Positions 1 through 7,632 of a DNA stretch of 12,944 nucleotides are shown one piece after another. Within the stretch, counting starts at the first letter, position 1. Every line of letters begins with the position of its first letter. Origin of the DNA: JBEVEP01 sp040512755 (GTDB taxonomy: Bacteria; Pseudomonadota; Alphaproteobacteria; Rhizobiales; Rhizobiaceae); contig JBEVEP010000300.1 in NCBI GenBank assembly GCA_040512755.1, positions 1 through 12,944 of the forward strand. Reading direction: 5' to 3'. The position numbers and the translations under genes were made by a program. The notes beneath the pieces are model-generated. The model saw only the letters and a program-made list of their open reading frames with translations. It was not told the DNA's origin and did no database searches.

Positions 1-8
1 GGTGATTG

Positions 9-1439
9 ATGGCCGCCGCTAAGAAAGAAGTTCGCCCCGCGAGCAGGGGGCGCTCGCGTCTGCCCGCATTTGTGAAGAATCTTCGAGGCGTCAGAAACTG
101 GAAGGAAGTGAGCGCCTGGCTCGAATGGCGCGGTATCGAAGACATCGAATGCATTACACCGGACCAGGCCGGTGTCGCGCGCGGCAAAATGATGCCTTCA
201 AAGAAATTCACCTCAAACACATCTCTTGCGCTGCCGTCTGCCCCCTTCATGATGACGATCTCGGGCGACTACCCGGAAGATGGCAATGGTTTCGCTTATC
301 CGGAAGACGACGGCGATCTCAAACTGCTGCCGGACCTCTCGACGCTGTGCGTCGTGCCTTGGGAAGAGGATCCAACGGCGCAGGTCATCTGCGATCTCGT
401 CCATCAGGACGGTCGCAGTGTCGAATTCACGCCGCGCAATGTGCTGAAGCGCGTGGTCGCGGCATACCACAAGCGCGGCCTGAAACCGGTCGTCGCTCCC
501 GAGATCGAATTCTATCTCGTGCGCAAGAATCCCGACCCCGACTACCCGCTGGTGCCGCCCGTTGGGCGCTCGGGCCGGCCAATCGGCGGCGGCGCCGGCT
601 ATTCGATCGCCGGCGTGAACGAGTTCGACGAGTTGATCGACGACATCTATCATTTTTCCGAGAGCCAGGGCCTCGAGATCGACACGCTGATCCATGAGGA
701 GGGCGCAGGCCAGCTCGAAATCAACCTGCGGCACGGTGACCCGATAGAGCTTGCCGACCAGGTGTTCCTTTTCAAGCGCACGATTCGCGAAGCGGCGCTC
801 AAACACGAGACCTATGCGACCTTCATGGCCAAGCCGATTCAAGGCCAACCCGGCTCGGCTATGCACATCCACCAGTCGGTCATCGACAAAAAGACCGGCC
901 GCAACGTATTTACCGCTGAGGATGGCAGCGAGACCGACGCCTTCTTCCACTTCATCGGCGGCATGCAGAAGCATGTGCCGAATGCACTGGTGATGTTTGC
1001 CCCCTATGTGAATTCCTATCGCCGGCTGACACAGGCCGCGTCCGCGCCGGTGAACACGAAATGGGGGTACGACAATCGCACAACCGCCTTCCGCGTTCCG
1101 CGCTCCGATCCGATCGCGCGGCGTGTGGAAAACCGCATCCCCTCTTCCGACGCCAATCCATATCTGGCGCTCGCTGCTTCTCTCGCCTGCGGCCTGGCTG
1201 GAATGATCCACGGCATCAAGCCAGACGCGCCGGTCGGCACAACGGTCAACGAGGACGAAATCGACCTGCCGCGCGGCCTCTTGGAGGCCGTCGATTTGTT
1301 CGAGACCGATGAAGTGCTGCGGGAACTGCTCGGCGTCTCCTTCGCCTCCACCTATGCCGCGATCAAGAGGGCGGAGTTCGAGACCTTCATGGAGGTCATC
1401 AGCCCCTGGGAACGCGAATACCTGCTGCTGAATGTGTGA
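9..1439 (+). CDS. Glutamine synthetase family ligase, PuuA-like (gamma-glutamylputrescine synthetase type)
   Basis: A 476-residue protein of the GS-III/PuuA group, which joins glutamate to the amino group of a small amine using ATP, in the cytoplasm. The layout matches E. coli PuuA (about 472 residues). A short beta-grasp N domain holds VARGKMMPS near residue 60, and the catalytic domain has PEIEFYL (about 164-170), EEGAGQLEIN (about 230-239), FMAKP followed by GSAMHIHQS (about 272-290), NSYRR (about 335-339) and ENRIPSSDANPYLA (about 374-387). These supply the metal-binding Glu/His and nucleotide/glutamate-binding Arg residues of the family. I chose ATG at 9; a TTG at 6 is directly upstream and a stop at 3-5 closes the frame. 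A TGA at 7-9 overlaps the ATG, so an upstream gene may be translationally coupled. The FAD oxidase at 1591 supports an amine-catabolic rather than ammonia-assimilating role. Putrescine is only the default substrate; ethanolamine or other amines are possible. Confidence 0.9.
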   Translation: MAAAKKEVRPASRGRSRLPAFVKNLRGVRNWKEVSAWLEWRGIEDIECITPDQAGVARGKMMPSKKFTSNTSLALPSAPFMMTISGDYPEDGNGFAYPEDDGDLKLLPDLSTLCVVPWEEDPTAQVICDLVHQDGRSVEFTPRNVLKRVVAAYHKRGLKPVVAPEIEFYLVRKNPDPDYPLVPPVGRSGRPIGGGAGYSIAGVNEFDELIDDIYHFSESQGLEIDTLIHEEGAGQLEINLRHGDPIELADQVFLFKRTIREAALKHETYATFMAKPIQGQPGSAMHIHQSVIDKKTGRNVFTAEDGSETDAFFHFIGGMQKHVPNALVMFAPYVNSYRRLTQAASAPVNTKWGYDNRTTAFRVPRSDPIARRVENRIPSSDANPYLALAASLACGLAGMIHGIKPDAPVGTTVNEDEIDLPRGLLEAVDLFETDEVLRELLGVSFASTYAAIKRAEFETFMEVISPWEREYLLLNV

Positions 1440-1463
1440 ATGGTGAATGGTGAATGGTGAATG
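1436..1463 (+). repeat. Tandem heptad array, 4 x GTGAATG
   Basis: Four perfect head-to-tail copies of GTGAATG. The first copy contains the TGA stop codon (1437-1439) of the ligase gene. The array is the reverse complement of the array at 1559-1586, so a transcript running through both could fold back on itself. Similar short strings occur in rhizobial intergenic DNA as I recall, but I cannot confirm the family here. Confidence 0.9.
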
Positions 1464-1558
1464 GTTGCAAATAAAGACAGTCCCTGGCTGACAAACGAAA
1501 TACTACCATCTGCGCCTTTATGCTTTGCTCCAGCCGGCATACGAGGCGCGGGATCGGC

Positions 1559-1586
1559 CATTCACCATTGACCATTCACCGTTGAC
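1559..1586 (+). repeat. Opposed heptad array, 4 x CATTCAC-type
   Basis: Four 7-bp units in phase: CATTCAC, CATTGAC, CATTCAC, CGTTGAC. Units 1 and 3 are exact reverse complements of the GTGAATG unit at 1436-1463; units 2 and 4 carry one and two changes. Ninety-five bases separate the two arrays (1464-1558). The array ends four bases before the ATG at 1591 and occupies the place where a ribosome binding site would be expected. Confidence 0.88.
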
Positions 1587-1590
1587 CGTC

Positions 1591-2877
1591 ATGCCCTACC
1601 AATCCCCCATTTCCCCCGGCTTCTCCTGGTACGAGGCGACCGTCGGAGAGAGGCCGGAATATCCGAGTCTTGAGGAGGACACCGCAGCCGACGTCGTCGT
1701 GATCGGCGGCGGGTTCACTGGCCTTTCCGCAGCAGCGCATCTGGCGAAAGCCGGCGTCAACGTCGTGCTGATCGAAGCTCACCGTTTCGGCGACGGCGCA
1801 TCCGGCCGCAATGGCGGTCAGCTTGGCACCGGCCAACGAGCCTGGGCTGAGGAACTGGAAGCAGAATTGGGATTCACGCGTGCCAAGGCGCTCTTCGATA
1901 TCGCTGAAGAGGCCAAGCATCATCTTCTGGACTTCAGCGCCGCAAACGGCATCGAGATCGACTACATGCCCGGGCAGATGTCGGTCGCGCACAAGAAGCG
2001 CTATCTGAGCGACTATCAGGCGCATGCCGAAATCATGGCCACGCGCTTCGACTATCCCCACGTGACCTTCATGGACGCTGCCGAGACTGCCGAGCGGCTC
2101 GGCTCCAGCCACTATTTCGGAGGCACGCGGGACACAGGGACCGGTCACATCCACCCGCTGAAGCTGGTCATCGGCACGGCGCGCGTTGCGGCAGCCGCAG
2201 GGGCGCGCCTTTTCGAACGGACGAAGTCGACCGGCATCGCGTCATCAGGCGGCAAGGTGCGCGTCACCACCCCAGGGGGAACGATCACCGCCGACAAATG
2301 CCTCATCGCCGTCAACGCCTATGGCGGCACCCTCGAACCGATCAGCGCCGCGCACGTCATGCCGATCGGCTCCTTTATCGGTGCAACCGTGCCGCTTGGT
2401 CCGGAGAGCCCCGTCCTGCCGGGAGGAGAATCAGTCGACGATTCCCGCTTCGTCGTGCGCTATTTCCGGAAGTCGAAGGACGGAAGGCTGCTCTTCGGAG
2501 GTCGCGAAATCTATACTGTCGATGATCCGAAGGACATCAGCGTCCACATCCGGCGCCAGATCACTGACCTCTATCCTGCCCTGAAGGACGTCGAAATCAC
2601 CCATGCCTGGGGCGGCTTCGTCGGCATCACCATGCCGCGCAAGCCTTTCGTGCGCGAAGTGATGCCGAATGTGATCTCGGCCGGGGGCTACTCCGGCCAC
2701 GGCGTCATGCTGTCGAATTTCGTCGGAAAGCTCTATGCCGAGACAGTCGCAGGCAATCGCGACCGGCTGAAACTTTTCGAGGATCTCAAGATCCCGCCCT
2801 TCCCCGGCGGCCGGCGCTTCCGCGCGCCGCTCCTCTTCCTAGCGCTCAACTGGTTCGCGCTGCGCGACCGGATCTGA
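1591..2877 (+). CDS. FAD-dependent amine oxidoreductase, PuuB/OrdL type (DAO superfamily)
   Basis: A 428-residue flavoprotein of the D-amino-acid-oxidase superfamily, closest in style to gamma-glutamylputrescine oxidase (PuuB, OrdL). It would oxidise the C-N bond of a gamma-glutamylated amine to an aldehyde, releasing ammonia and H2O2. The Rossmann FAD motif VVVIGGGFTGLSAA lies at about residues 35-48, the E of IEAHRFGDGASGRNGGQL at about 62, and the family C-terminal FAD loop GGYSGHGVML at 365-374. The frame is open upstream to a TTG at 1525. I chose ATG 1591 because it begins MPYQSPISPGFSWYE, the usual start of these proteins, and the extension would translate the heptad repeats. No Shine-Dalgarno sequence precedes the ATG, which is unusual. 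It lies 151 nt after the ligase gene on the same strand, probably in the same functional unit. The exact substrate is inferred. Confidence 0.88.
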   Translation: MPYQSPISPGFSWYEATVGERPEYPSLEEDTAADVVVIGGGFTGLSAAAHLAKAGVNVVLIEAHRFGDGASGRNGGQLGTGQRAWAEELEAELGFTRAKALFDIAEEAKHHLLDFSAANGIEIDYMPGQMSVAHKKRYLSDYQAHAEIMATRFDYPHVTFMDAAETAERLGSSHYFGGTRDTGTGHIHPLKLVIGTARVAAAAGARLFERTKSTGIASSGGKVRVTTPGGTITADKCLIAVNAYGGTLEPISAAHVMPIGSFIGATVPLGPESPVLPGGESVDDSRFVVRYFRKSKDGRLLFGGREIYTVDDPKDISVHIRRQITDLYPALKDVEITHAWGGFVGITMPRKPFVREVMPNVISAGGYSGHGVMLSNFVGKLYAETVAGNRDRLKLFEDLKIPPFPGGRRFRAPLLFLALNWFALRDRI

Positions 2878-2951
2878 CCGGCCGGTCGGCGCAGACCTAA
2901 CCTTCTGATCCTTCGCGCGTTATCCCTGCGCTCTCTTGGGCCAGCCCACCC

Positions 2952-3701
2952 TCAAACACACCGTCCGCCGTCTACCTCCAGCGCGACGCCGGTGATGAAT
3001 TCGGCCTCATCGGACACGAGCCAGAGGGCGGCGTTTGCAATGTCCAAGGGCGTCGATAGACGTCCGAGCGGGATAGACGCGCGGAACTGGGCGCGCTTTT
3101 CGGGAGTGTCCTCACCCATGAACTGGGCGAGCATTCCGGTTTCGCCCGCGACCGGGCAAAGGCAGTTGACCCGGATCTTCTTCGGCGCGAGTTCGACCGC
3201 CATCGATTTGGTCGCCGTGATCGCCCAGCCCTTCGACGCATTGTACCAGGTGAGGCCCGGCCGCGGGCGAAGCCCGGCGGTCGAAGCCGTCGTGAGAATA
3301 ACGCCGCCGCCCTGCTTTTCCATGATCGGCACGACCGCAATTGCGGCATGATAGATCGCCTTCATATTGACGGCCGTGATCAGGTCGAACGTCGTCTCGT
3401 CAACGTCCAGCATGTCGCCGTTGCGATGCGTGTAGCCCGCATTGTTGACCATGATGTCGATGCGGCCGAAGGCGCCGAGCGTCGCGCGCACCATCTCCTC
3501 GAATTCGGATTTCTGCGAGACGTCTGTCTGAACCCAGATCGCGGCTTCGCCGATCTCCCCGGCCACACGCTCGGCCCCTTTGACGTTCAGATCGGCTACA
3601 ACGATGCGCGCGCCTTCCTCGGCGAACCGTTTCGCCATGCCTTCGCCAAATCCCGAAGCCGCGCCCGTAACGACCGCGACCTTGTCTTTCAGACGCCCCA
3701 T
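2952..3701 (-). CDS. SDR-family NAD(P)-dependent oxidoreductase
   Basis: A 249-residue classical short-chain dehydrogenase. The coenzyme motif TGAASGFG is at residues 12-19, with D37 at the end of beta-2 (VVADL), which favours NAD over NADP. NNAG is at 86-89, and the catalytic triad is Ser140 (in TTAST), Tyr153 and Lys157 (YNASK). The C-terminus ends EVDGGRCV, as usual for this group. Such proteins are often labelled 3-oxoacyl-ACP reductase or glucose dehydrogenase by default; nothing here points to fatty acid synthesis. It starts 9 nt after the aldehyde dehydrogenase stop, and the TAG stop of that gene is part of the purine-rich ribosome-binding stretch TAGGAAAGAGGA, so the two are almost certainly co-transcribed and probably coupled. 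A role in the alcohol/aldehyde step of the same catabolic route is inferred; the substrate is unknown. Confidence 0.88.
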   Translation of the reverse strand: MGRLKDKVAVVTGAASGFGEGMAKRFAEEGARIVVADLNVKGAERVAGEIGEAAIWVQTDVSQKSEFEEMVRATLGAFGRIDIMVNNAGYTHRNGDMLDVDETTFDLITAVNMKAIYHAAIAVVPIMEKQGGGVILTTASTAGLRPRPGLTWYNASKGWAITATKSMAVELAPKKIRVNCLCPVAGETGMLAQFMGEDTPEKRAQFRASIPLGRLSTPLDIANAALWLVSDEAEFITGVALEVDGGRCV

Positions 3702-3710
3702 TCCTCTTTC

Positions 3711-5186
3711 CTATCCGTGATTGAAAACAATCGTCTTTGTGGCCGACATGTCATAGAGGGCTTCGAAACCCTTCTCCCGGCCGTGGCCCGACTTCTTGAA
3801 GCCGCCGAACGGAAGCTCGACGCCGCCACCGGCTCCGTAACCATTAACGAAAACCTGGCCGGCGCGGACGCGTTTTGCCACGCGGTGCTGGCGTGCTCCA
3901 TCCCTCGTCCAGATGCCGGCGACGAGGCCGAAATCAGTCACGTTGGCAAGGCGGATCGCTTCTTCCTCGCCTTCGAAGGGAAACAGCGCGAGAACAGGCC
4001 CGAAAACCTCTTCCTGGGCAATAGCAGCTTTCGGATCGACCGGTCCGAACAGAACCGGAGCGTGGTAATAGCCGCCCGCCGGAGCACCATGACGGATGGT
4101 TCCCTTTGCCAGGATGGGGATGCCAGCCTCCTCGGCCGCAGAGATCATGCCGGCCACGCGCTCCTTCTGCCTCGGATTGATCAGCGCGCCGAGGTCGAGA
4201 TCGGCATCGTGCGGTCCGGCCACGAGCTTGGAAAAACGGCTGGCCAGGTCCTTGGCGACGCGCTCATAGATCGAACGCTCGATCAGGACGCGGCTGCCGG
4301 CTGAGCAGGTCTGGCCGCCATTTTGTATGACGGCATTGACCAGCACCGGGAGCGCAGCCTCAATATCGGCATCCGCAAAGACGATCTGCGGCGACTTGCC
4401 CCCCAGTTCCATGGTGACGCCACGATTATTGATCGCAGCCGCCTGCTGGATGGCGGTGCCGGTCGGCGGCGAGCCCGTAAAAGTCACGTAGTCGACGAGC
4501 GGATGTGCCGACAGCGCTGCGCCTGCCTCGCGGCCATAGCCAGTGACAACATTGAACACGCCCTTCGGAATTCCGGCCTCCAGCGCCAGTTCGGCCATCC
4601 GGATTGCCGTGAGCGACGCATCCTCGGCCGGTTTCACCACCAGCGTATTTCCCATGGCCAGTGCTGCGCCGGCGACGCGCGACAGGATCTGAAGCGGATA
4701 ATTCCAGGGAATGATGGCCGCCACGACGCCGTGCGGTTCGCGGAGGGTGAGCGCGGTATATCCTTCGAGAAATGGGATCGTATCTCCATGGATTTTGTCA
4801 CCCGCCCCGCCGTAGAACTCGAAATAGCGCATCGTTGCGGCGACATCGGCCTTGCCCTGCCGAACCGGCTTGCCGGTATCGCGCGATTCCAGTGCGGCAA
4901 GTTCCGCACCGTTCGCCTCGACGAGAAGGAAAAGCCGCGTCAGGCAACGTCCTCGCTCGACTGCCGGCATCCTGACCCACGATCCTTCATCGAAGGCTCG
5001 CCGGGCCGCCCTGACAGCGCGATCGACATCCTCCTCGCCGGAAGCGGGTATCGATGCAAATACCTTGCCATCGGAAGGAGACGCCACATCGATCCGAAGC
5101 CCGGACATGGAATCGACAGGCTTGCCATCGATGAGCTGCATGAACGCCAGACCCTCGGCGACCGTACGCGAAAGATGCGTTCCCAT
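3711..5186 (-). CDS. NAD(P)-dependent aldehyde dehydrogenase (ALDH superfamily)
   Basis: A 491-residue aldehyde dehydrogenase that would oxidise an aldehyde to the acid with NAD(P)+. Visible family features are WNYPL (N162, oxyanion), KPAE (K185), FTGSPPTG (about 236-243), the general base E260 in MELGGKSP, and the nucleophile Cys294 in GGQTCSAGSR. EEVFGP and PFGGFKKSGHGREKG lie near the C-terminus. Length and motifs fit the betaine-aldehyde/gamma-glutamyl-aminobutyraldehyde (PuuC-like) group. The open frame reaches 5216, but ATG 5186 is preceded by AAGGAG at good spacing, so I place the start there. It is the first gene of a two-gene unit with the SDR and is divergent from zwf. PuuC function is suggested by the nearby ligase and oxidase, but these are on the other strand, so a separate aldehyde substrate is possible. 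Confidence 0.9.
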   Translation of the reverse strand: MGTHLSRTVAEGLAFMQLIDGKPVDSMSGLRIDVASPSDGKVFASIPASGEEDVDRAVRAARRAFDEGSWVRMPAVERGRCLTRLFLLVEANGAELAALESRDTGKPVRQGKADVAATMRYFEFYGGAGDKIHGDTIPFLEGYTALTLREPHGVVAAIIPWNYPLQILSRVAGAALAMGNTLVVKPAEDASLTAIRMAELALEAGIPKGVFNVVTGYGREAGAALSAHPLVDYVTFTGSPPTGTAIQQAAAINNRGVTMELGGKSPQIVFADADIEAALPVLVNAVIQNGGQTCSAGSRVLIERSIYERVAKDLASRFSKLVAGPHDADLDLGALINPRQKERVAGMISAAEEAGIPILAKGTIRHGAPAGGYYHAPVLFGPVDPKAAIAQEEVFGPVLALFPFEGEEEAIRLANVTDFGLVAGIWTRDGARQHRVAKRVRAGQVFVNGYGAGGGVELPFGGFKKSGHGREKGFEALYDMSATKTIVFNHG

Positions 5187-5195
5187 AGCGTTTGT

Positions 5196-5201
5196 CTCCT
5201 T
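5196..5201 (-). promoter_or_regulatory. Shine-Dalgarno of the aldehyde dehydrogenase gene
   Basis: AAGGAG on the - strand, 9 nt upstream of the ATG at 5186. It decides the start against the in-frame ATG-type candidate 30 nt further upstream, which has no such site. Confidence 0.75.
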
Positions 5202-5266
5202 GGTGTCAGGCGGCATCGGTCATATGCTTGTATGCACGAAAGGCACTCGACAAACGCGCCGTTCAC

Positions 5267-5315
5267 GCCAGGTGTCAAGGCTCCACCGTTGACGCAAGGG
5301 CTGTGACACCTTGGC
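5267..5315. promoter_or_regulatory. Candidate operator/dyad in the ALDH-zwf divergent region
   Basis: GCCAGGTGTCA (5267-5277) and TGACACCTTGGC (5304-5315) form an inverted repeat of 11 pairs with a one-base bulge and a 26-nt spacer. A third GGTGTCA copy lies at 5202-5208, next to the aldehyde dehydrogenase ribosome binding site. An AT-rich patch follows (5320-5345), where the zwf promoter could lie; TTGGCA at 5311-5316 is a weak -35 candidate overlapping the right arm. This suggests binding by a regulator of zwf, of the ALDH gene, or of both. I do not recognise the motif. Confidence 0.35.
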
Positions 5316-5379
5316 ACTGGAAATTTTAAATCGATTAGATTATAGGCCAACCCACGAAAATTATGCTTGAGACGACACG

Positions 5380-6852
5380 ATGACCAGTCAGATCATTCCC
5401 GTCGAACCCTTCGACTTCGTCATTTTCGGCGGTACGGGCGATCTTGCCGAACGCAAGCTCTTGCCCGCACTGTACCATCGCCAGCAGGCGGGTCAGTTTT
5501 CGGAGCCCACCCGCATCATCGGCGCATCGCGTTCGAGCATGAGCGACGACGAATACCGCACTTTCGCGCGAACGGCGATTCGGGAGCATGTGAAGCCTGA
5601 GGAAGTTGATCAGGCAGATGTCGACAGATTCGTCGCGCGGTTAAGCTATATCGCGCTCGATGCGAAAACCGGGGACGGATTCGAAGCGCTGAAATCCTCG
5701 ATCGGCGAAAGCATGTGCATCCGCGCATTCTACCTGGCCGTCGCGCCCGCCCTGTTTGGCGACATTTCCGCCAATCTGCAAAAGCACGGGCTGGTCAATG
5801 ATCTGGCTCGTATCGTGGTGGAAAAGCCGATCGGCCGCGACCACGCGTCGGCTCGCGCGCTCAACGACCAGATCGGCAACGTGTTCAACGAACACCAGAT
5901 TTTCAGGATCGACCACTATCTCGGCAAGGAAACCGTGCAGAACCTCATGGCACTGCGCTTCGCCAATGGGCTGTATGAACCCCTCTGGAATTCCGCCCAT
6001 GTCGACCACGTGCAGATCACAGTCGCCGAAACAGTCGGGCTGGAAGGCCGGGCCGGCTACTACGACAAAGCCGGCGCGCTGCGCGACATGGTGCAGAACC
6101 ACATGCTTCAGCTTCTTTGCCTCGTCGCGATGGAAGCGCCCTCTTCGATGAATGCCGACGCCGTGCGCGACGAGAAACTGAAGGTGCTGCGCTCACTGAA
6201 GCGAATCAATGGCGCTGAAGCGCCCAAAATCACTGTACGCGGCCAGTATCGCGCGGGCGCCGCAGCCAGCGGCCCGGTGAAGGGCTATCTGGAAGAACTG
6301 GAGAACGGGCAGAGCAACACCGAAACCTTCGTCGCCGTGAAGGCGGAGATCGCCAACTGGCGCTGGGCGGGCGTGCCGTTTTATCTGCGGACGGGCAAGC
6401 GTCTTGCCTCTCGTGTCTCCGAGATCGTCATCGAGTTCAAGCCGATCCCGCACAATATTTTTGGCGAAGGCGCGGGCAATATCATCGCCAACCAGCTCGT
6501 CATCCGGCTGCAGCCCGACGAAGGCGTAAAACAGTGGATCATGATCAAGGATCCGGGGCCGGGCGGCATGCGCCTCAAGCATGTCCCGCTCGACATGAGC
6601 TTCGCGCAGTCCTTCAACGTGCGTAACCCGGACGCCTATGAACGGCTTATCATGGACGTCGTGCGTGGGAACCAGACACTGTTCATGCGCCGTGACGAGG
6701 TGGAAGCAGCCTGGAAATGGATCGACCCGATCCAGGCGTCATGGGCAGACAACGGCCAGGAGGCGCAAGGTTATACGGCCGGCACCTGGGGTCCGTCAGC
6801 CTCCATAGCGCTGATCGAACGCGACGGCCGCACATGGCACGAGAGCATCTGA
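5380..6852 (+). CDS. zwf: Glucose-6-phosphate 1-dehydrogenase
   Basis: A 490-residue enzyme oxidising glucose-6-phosphate to 6-phosphoglucono-1,5-lactone with NAD(P)+, the entry step to the Entner-Doudoroff and oxidative pentose phosphate routes. The N-terminal Rossmann motif is FGGTGDLAERKLLPALY (about residues 16-32). The substrate-binding signature RIDHYLGKE is at about 176-184, and the catalytic His241 lies in ALRDMVQNHMLQ. Length is normal for the family. ATG 5380 is preceded by only a weak GAG-containing site. The gene overlaps pgl by one base (TGATG at 6850-6854), so the two are translationally coupled. It heads a zwf-pgl-edd operon, the usual arrangement in rhizobia. Repeated GGTGTCA boxes upstream are candidate control sites. 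Confidence 0.98.
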   Translation: MTSQIIPVEPFDFVIFGGTGDLAERKLLPALYHRQQAGQFSEPTRIIGASRSSMSDDEYRTFARTAIREHVKPEEVDQADVDRFVARLSYIALDAKTGDGFEALKSSIGESMCIRAFYLAVAPALFGDISANLQKHGLVNDLARIVVEKPIGRDHASARALNDQIGNVFNEHQIFRIDHYLGKETVQNLMALRFANGLYEPLWNSAHVDHVQITVAETVGLEGRAGYYDKAGALRDMVQNHMLQLLCLVAMEAPSSMNADAVRDEKLKVLRSLKRINGAEAPKITVRGQYRAGAAASGPVKGYLEELENGQSNTETFVAVKAEIANWRWAGVPFYLRTGKRLASRVSEIVIEFKPIPHNIFGEGAGNIIANQLVIRLQPDEGVKQWIMIKDPGPGGMRLKHVPLDMSFAQSFNVRNPDAYERLIMDVVRGNQTLFMRRDEVEAAWKWIDPIQASWADNGQEAQGYTAGTWGPSASIALIERDGRTWHESI

Positions 6853-7559
6853 TGCCGGCTGCCGCGCCGCAGATCGCATGGAATACGTTTGCCTCGTCCG
6901 CCGATCTGGCGGTGGCGCTGTCAGGCATGGTCGCAGAGAGGCTTCGCAGCGCGATCGATCGGCGCGGCAAGGCACTGATTGCCGTTTCGGGCGGAACGAC
7001 GCCCGCGCTCTTTTTCCGGACACTGGCGAATGAGGACCTGGACTGGAGCAAGGTTACCGTCACGCTGGTCGATGAGCGCTTCGTGTCAATGTCGTCGCCG
7101 CGCTCCAATGCCGCTCTCGTAGCGGAAAATCTCCTGCAGAACCGGGCAGCAGCAGCGCGTTTTGCAGGACTTTACCGGGCTGCCGGTGCCGTTGAGGAAG
7201 CCGCCCGGCAAGCTGACGAGGAACTCCGGACCCTGCATTGGCCGCTGGATGTGGCCGTGCTCGGTATGGGGCTCGACGGCCACACAGCTTCGTTCTTTCC
7301 GGATGCTGTGGAATTGCCGGCCCTGCTCGATCCGGTAACCTCAAAAACCGTCATGGCCGTGAACGCGCCGAGCGCAGGCGAACCGAGGCTGACGCTTCCG
7401 CTCGCCACATTGGTGAACGCAGGCGCCATCGCCCTACATATCGAAGGAAGCGCCAAGCGCGGTGCTCTGGAGGCCGCACTTCAGCCCGGCAACAGAATGC
7501 CCGTGCGAAGCGTTCTCGATAATGCCCGGACGCCCGTTCAGGTCTTCTGGGCTCCCTGA
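6852..7559 (+). CDS. pgl: 6-phosphogluconolactonase
   Basis: A 235-residue DevB/SOL-type lactonase that hydrolyses 6-phosphogluconolactone, the zwf product, to 6-phosphogluconate. Motifs: AVSGGTTPALFF (about residues 44-55), VTLVDERFV (about 70-78) with S85-N86 just after, and VLGMGLDGHTASFFPDA (about 136-152), which holds the family's phosphate-binding and catalytic region. The start ATG 6852 overlaps the zwf stop as TGATG. The same frame is open upstream to 6717 inside zwf, but that extension is out-of-frame zwf sequence and has no family similarity. A GAGAG stretch at 6841-6845 can serve as the ribosome binding site. Confidence 0.96.
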   Translation: MPAAAPQIAWNTFASSADLAVALSGMVAERLRSAIDRRGKALIAVSGGTTPALFFRTLANEDLDWSKVTVTLVDERFVSMSSPRSNAALVAENLLQNRAAAARFAGLYRAAGAVEEAARQADEELRTLHWPLDVAVLGMGLDGHTASFFPDAVELPALLDPVTSKTVMAVNAPSAGEPRLTLPLATLVNAGAIALHIEGSAKRGALEAALQPGNRMPVRSVLDNARTPVQVFWAP

Positions 7560-7632
7560 TCACGAGTGCCGCAGGTCCCGCGCAAAGCCGGCTCTGGTGG
7601 TTCCGGGACATGCTCTGAAAGGAAATGCGCCA

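Noticed and set aside
213..1211. 332-residue - strand frame antisense to the PuuA-like ligase
   Set aside because: The + strand frame carries all glutamine synthetase motifs; this one has none.
1525..1590. N-terminal extension of the FAD oxidase from TTG 1525
   Set aside because: It would translate the heptad array as protein and has no family counterpart; MPYQSPISPG at 1591 is the typical start.
3348..4304. 318-residue open frame on the + strand, antisense to the SDR and aldehyde dehydrogenase genes
   Set aside because: Its translation has no family motif, and the opposite strand encodes proteins with intact catalytic motifs. Long antisense frames are common in GC-rich DNA.
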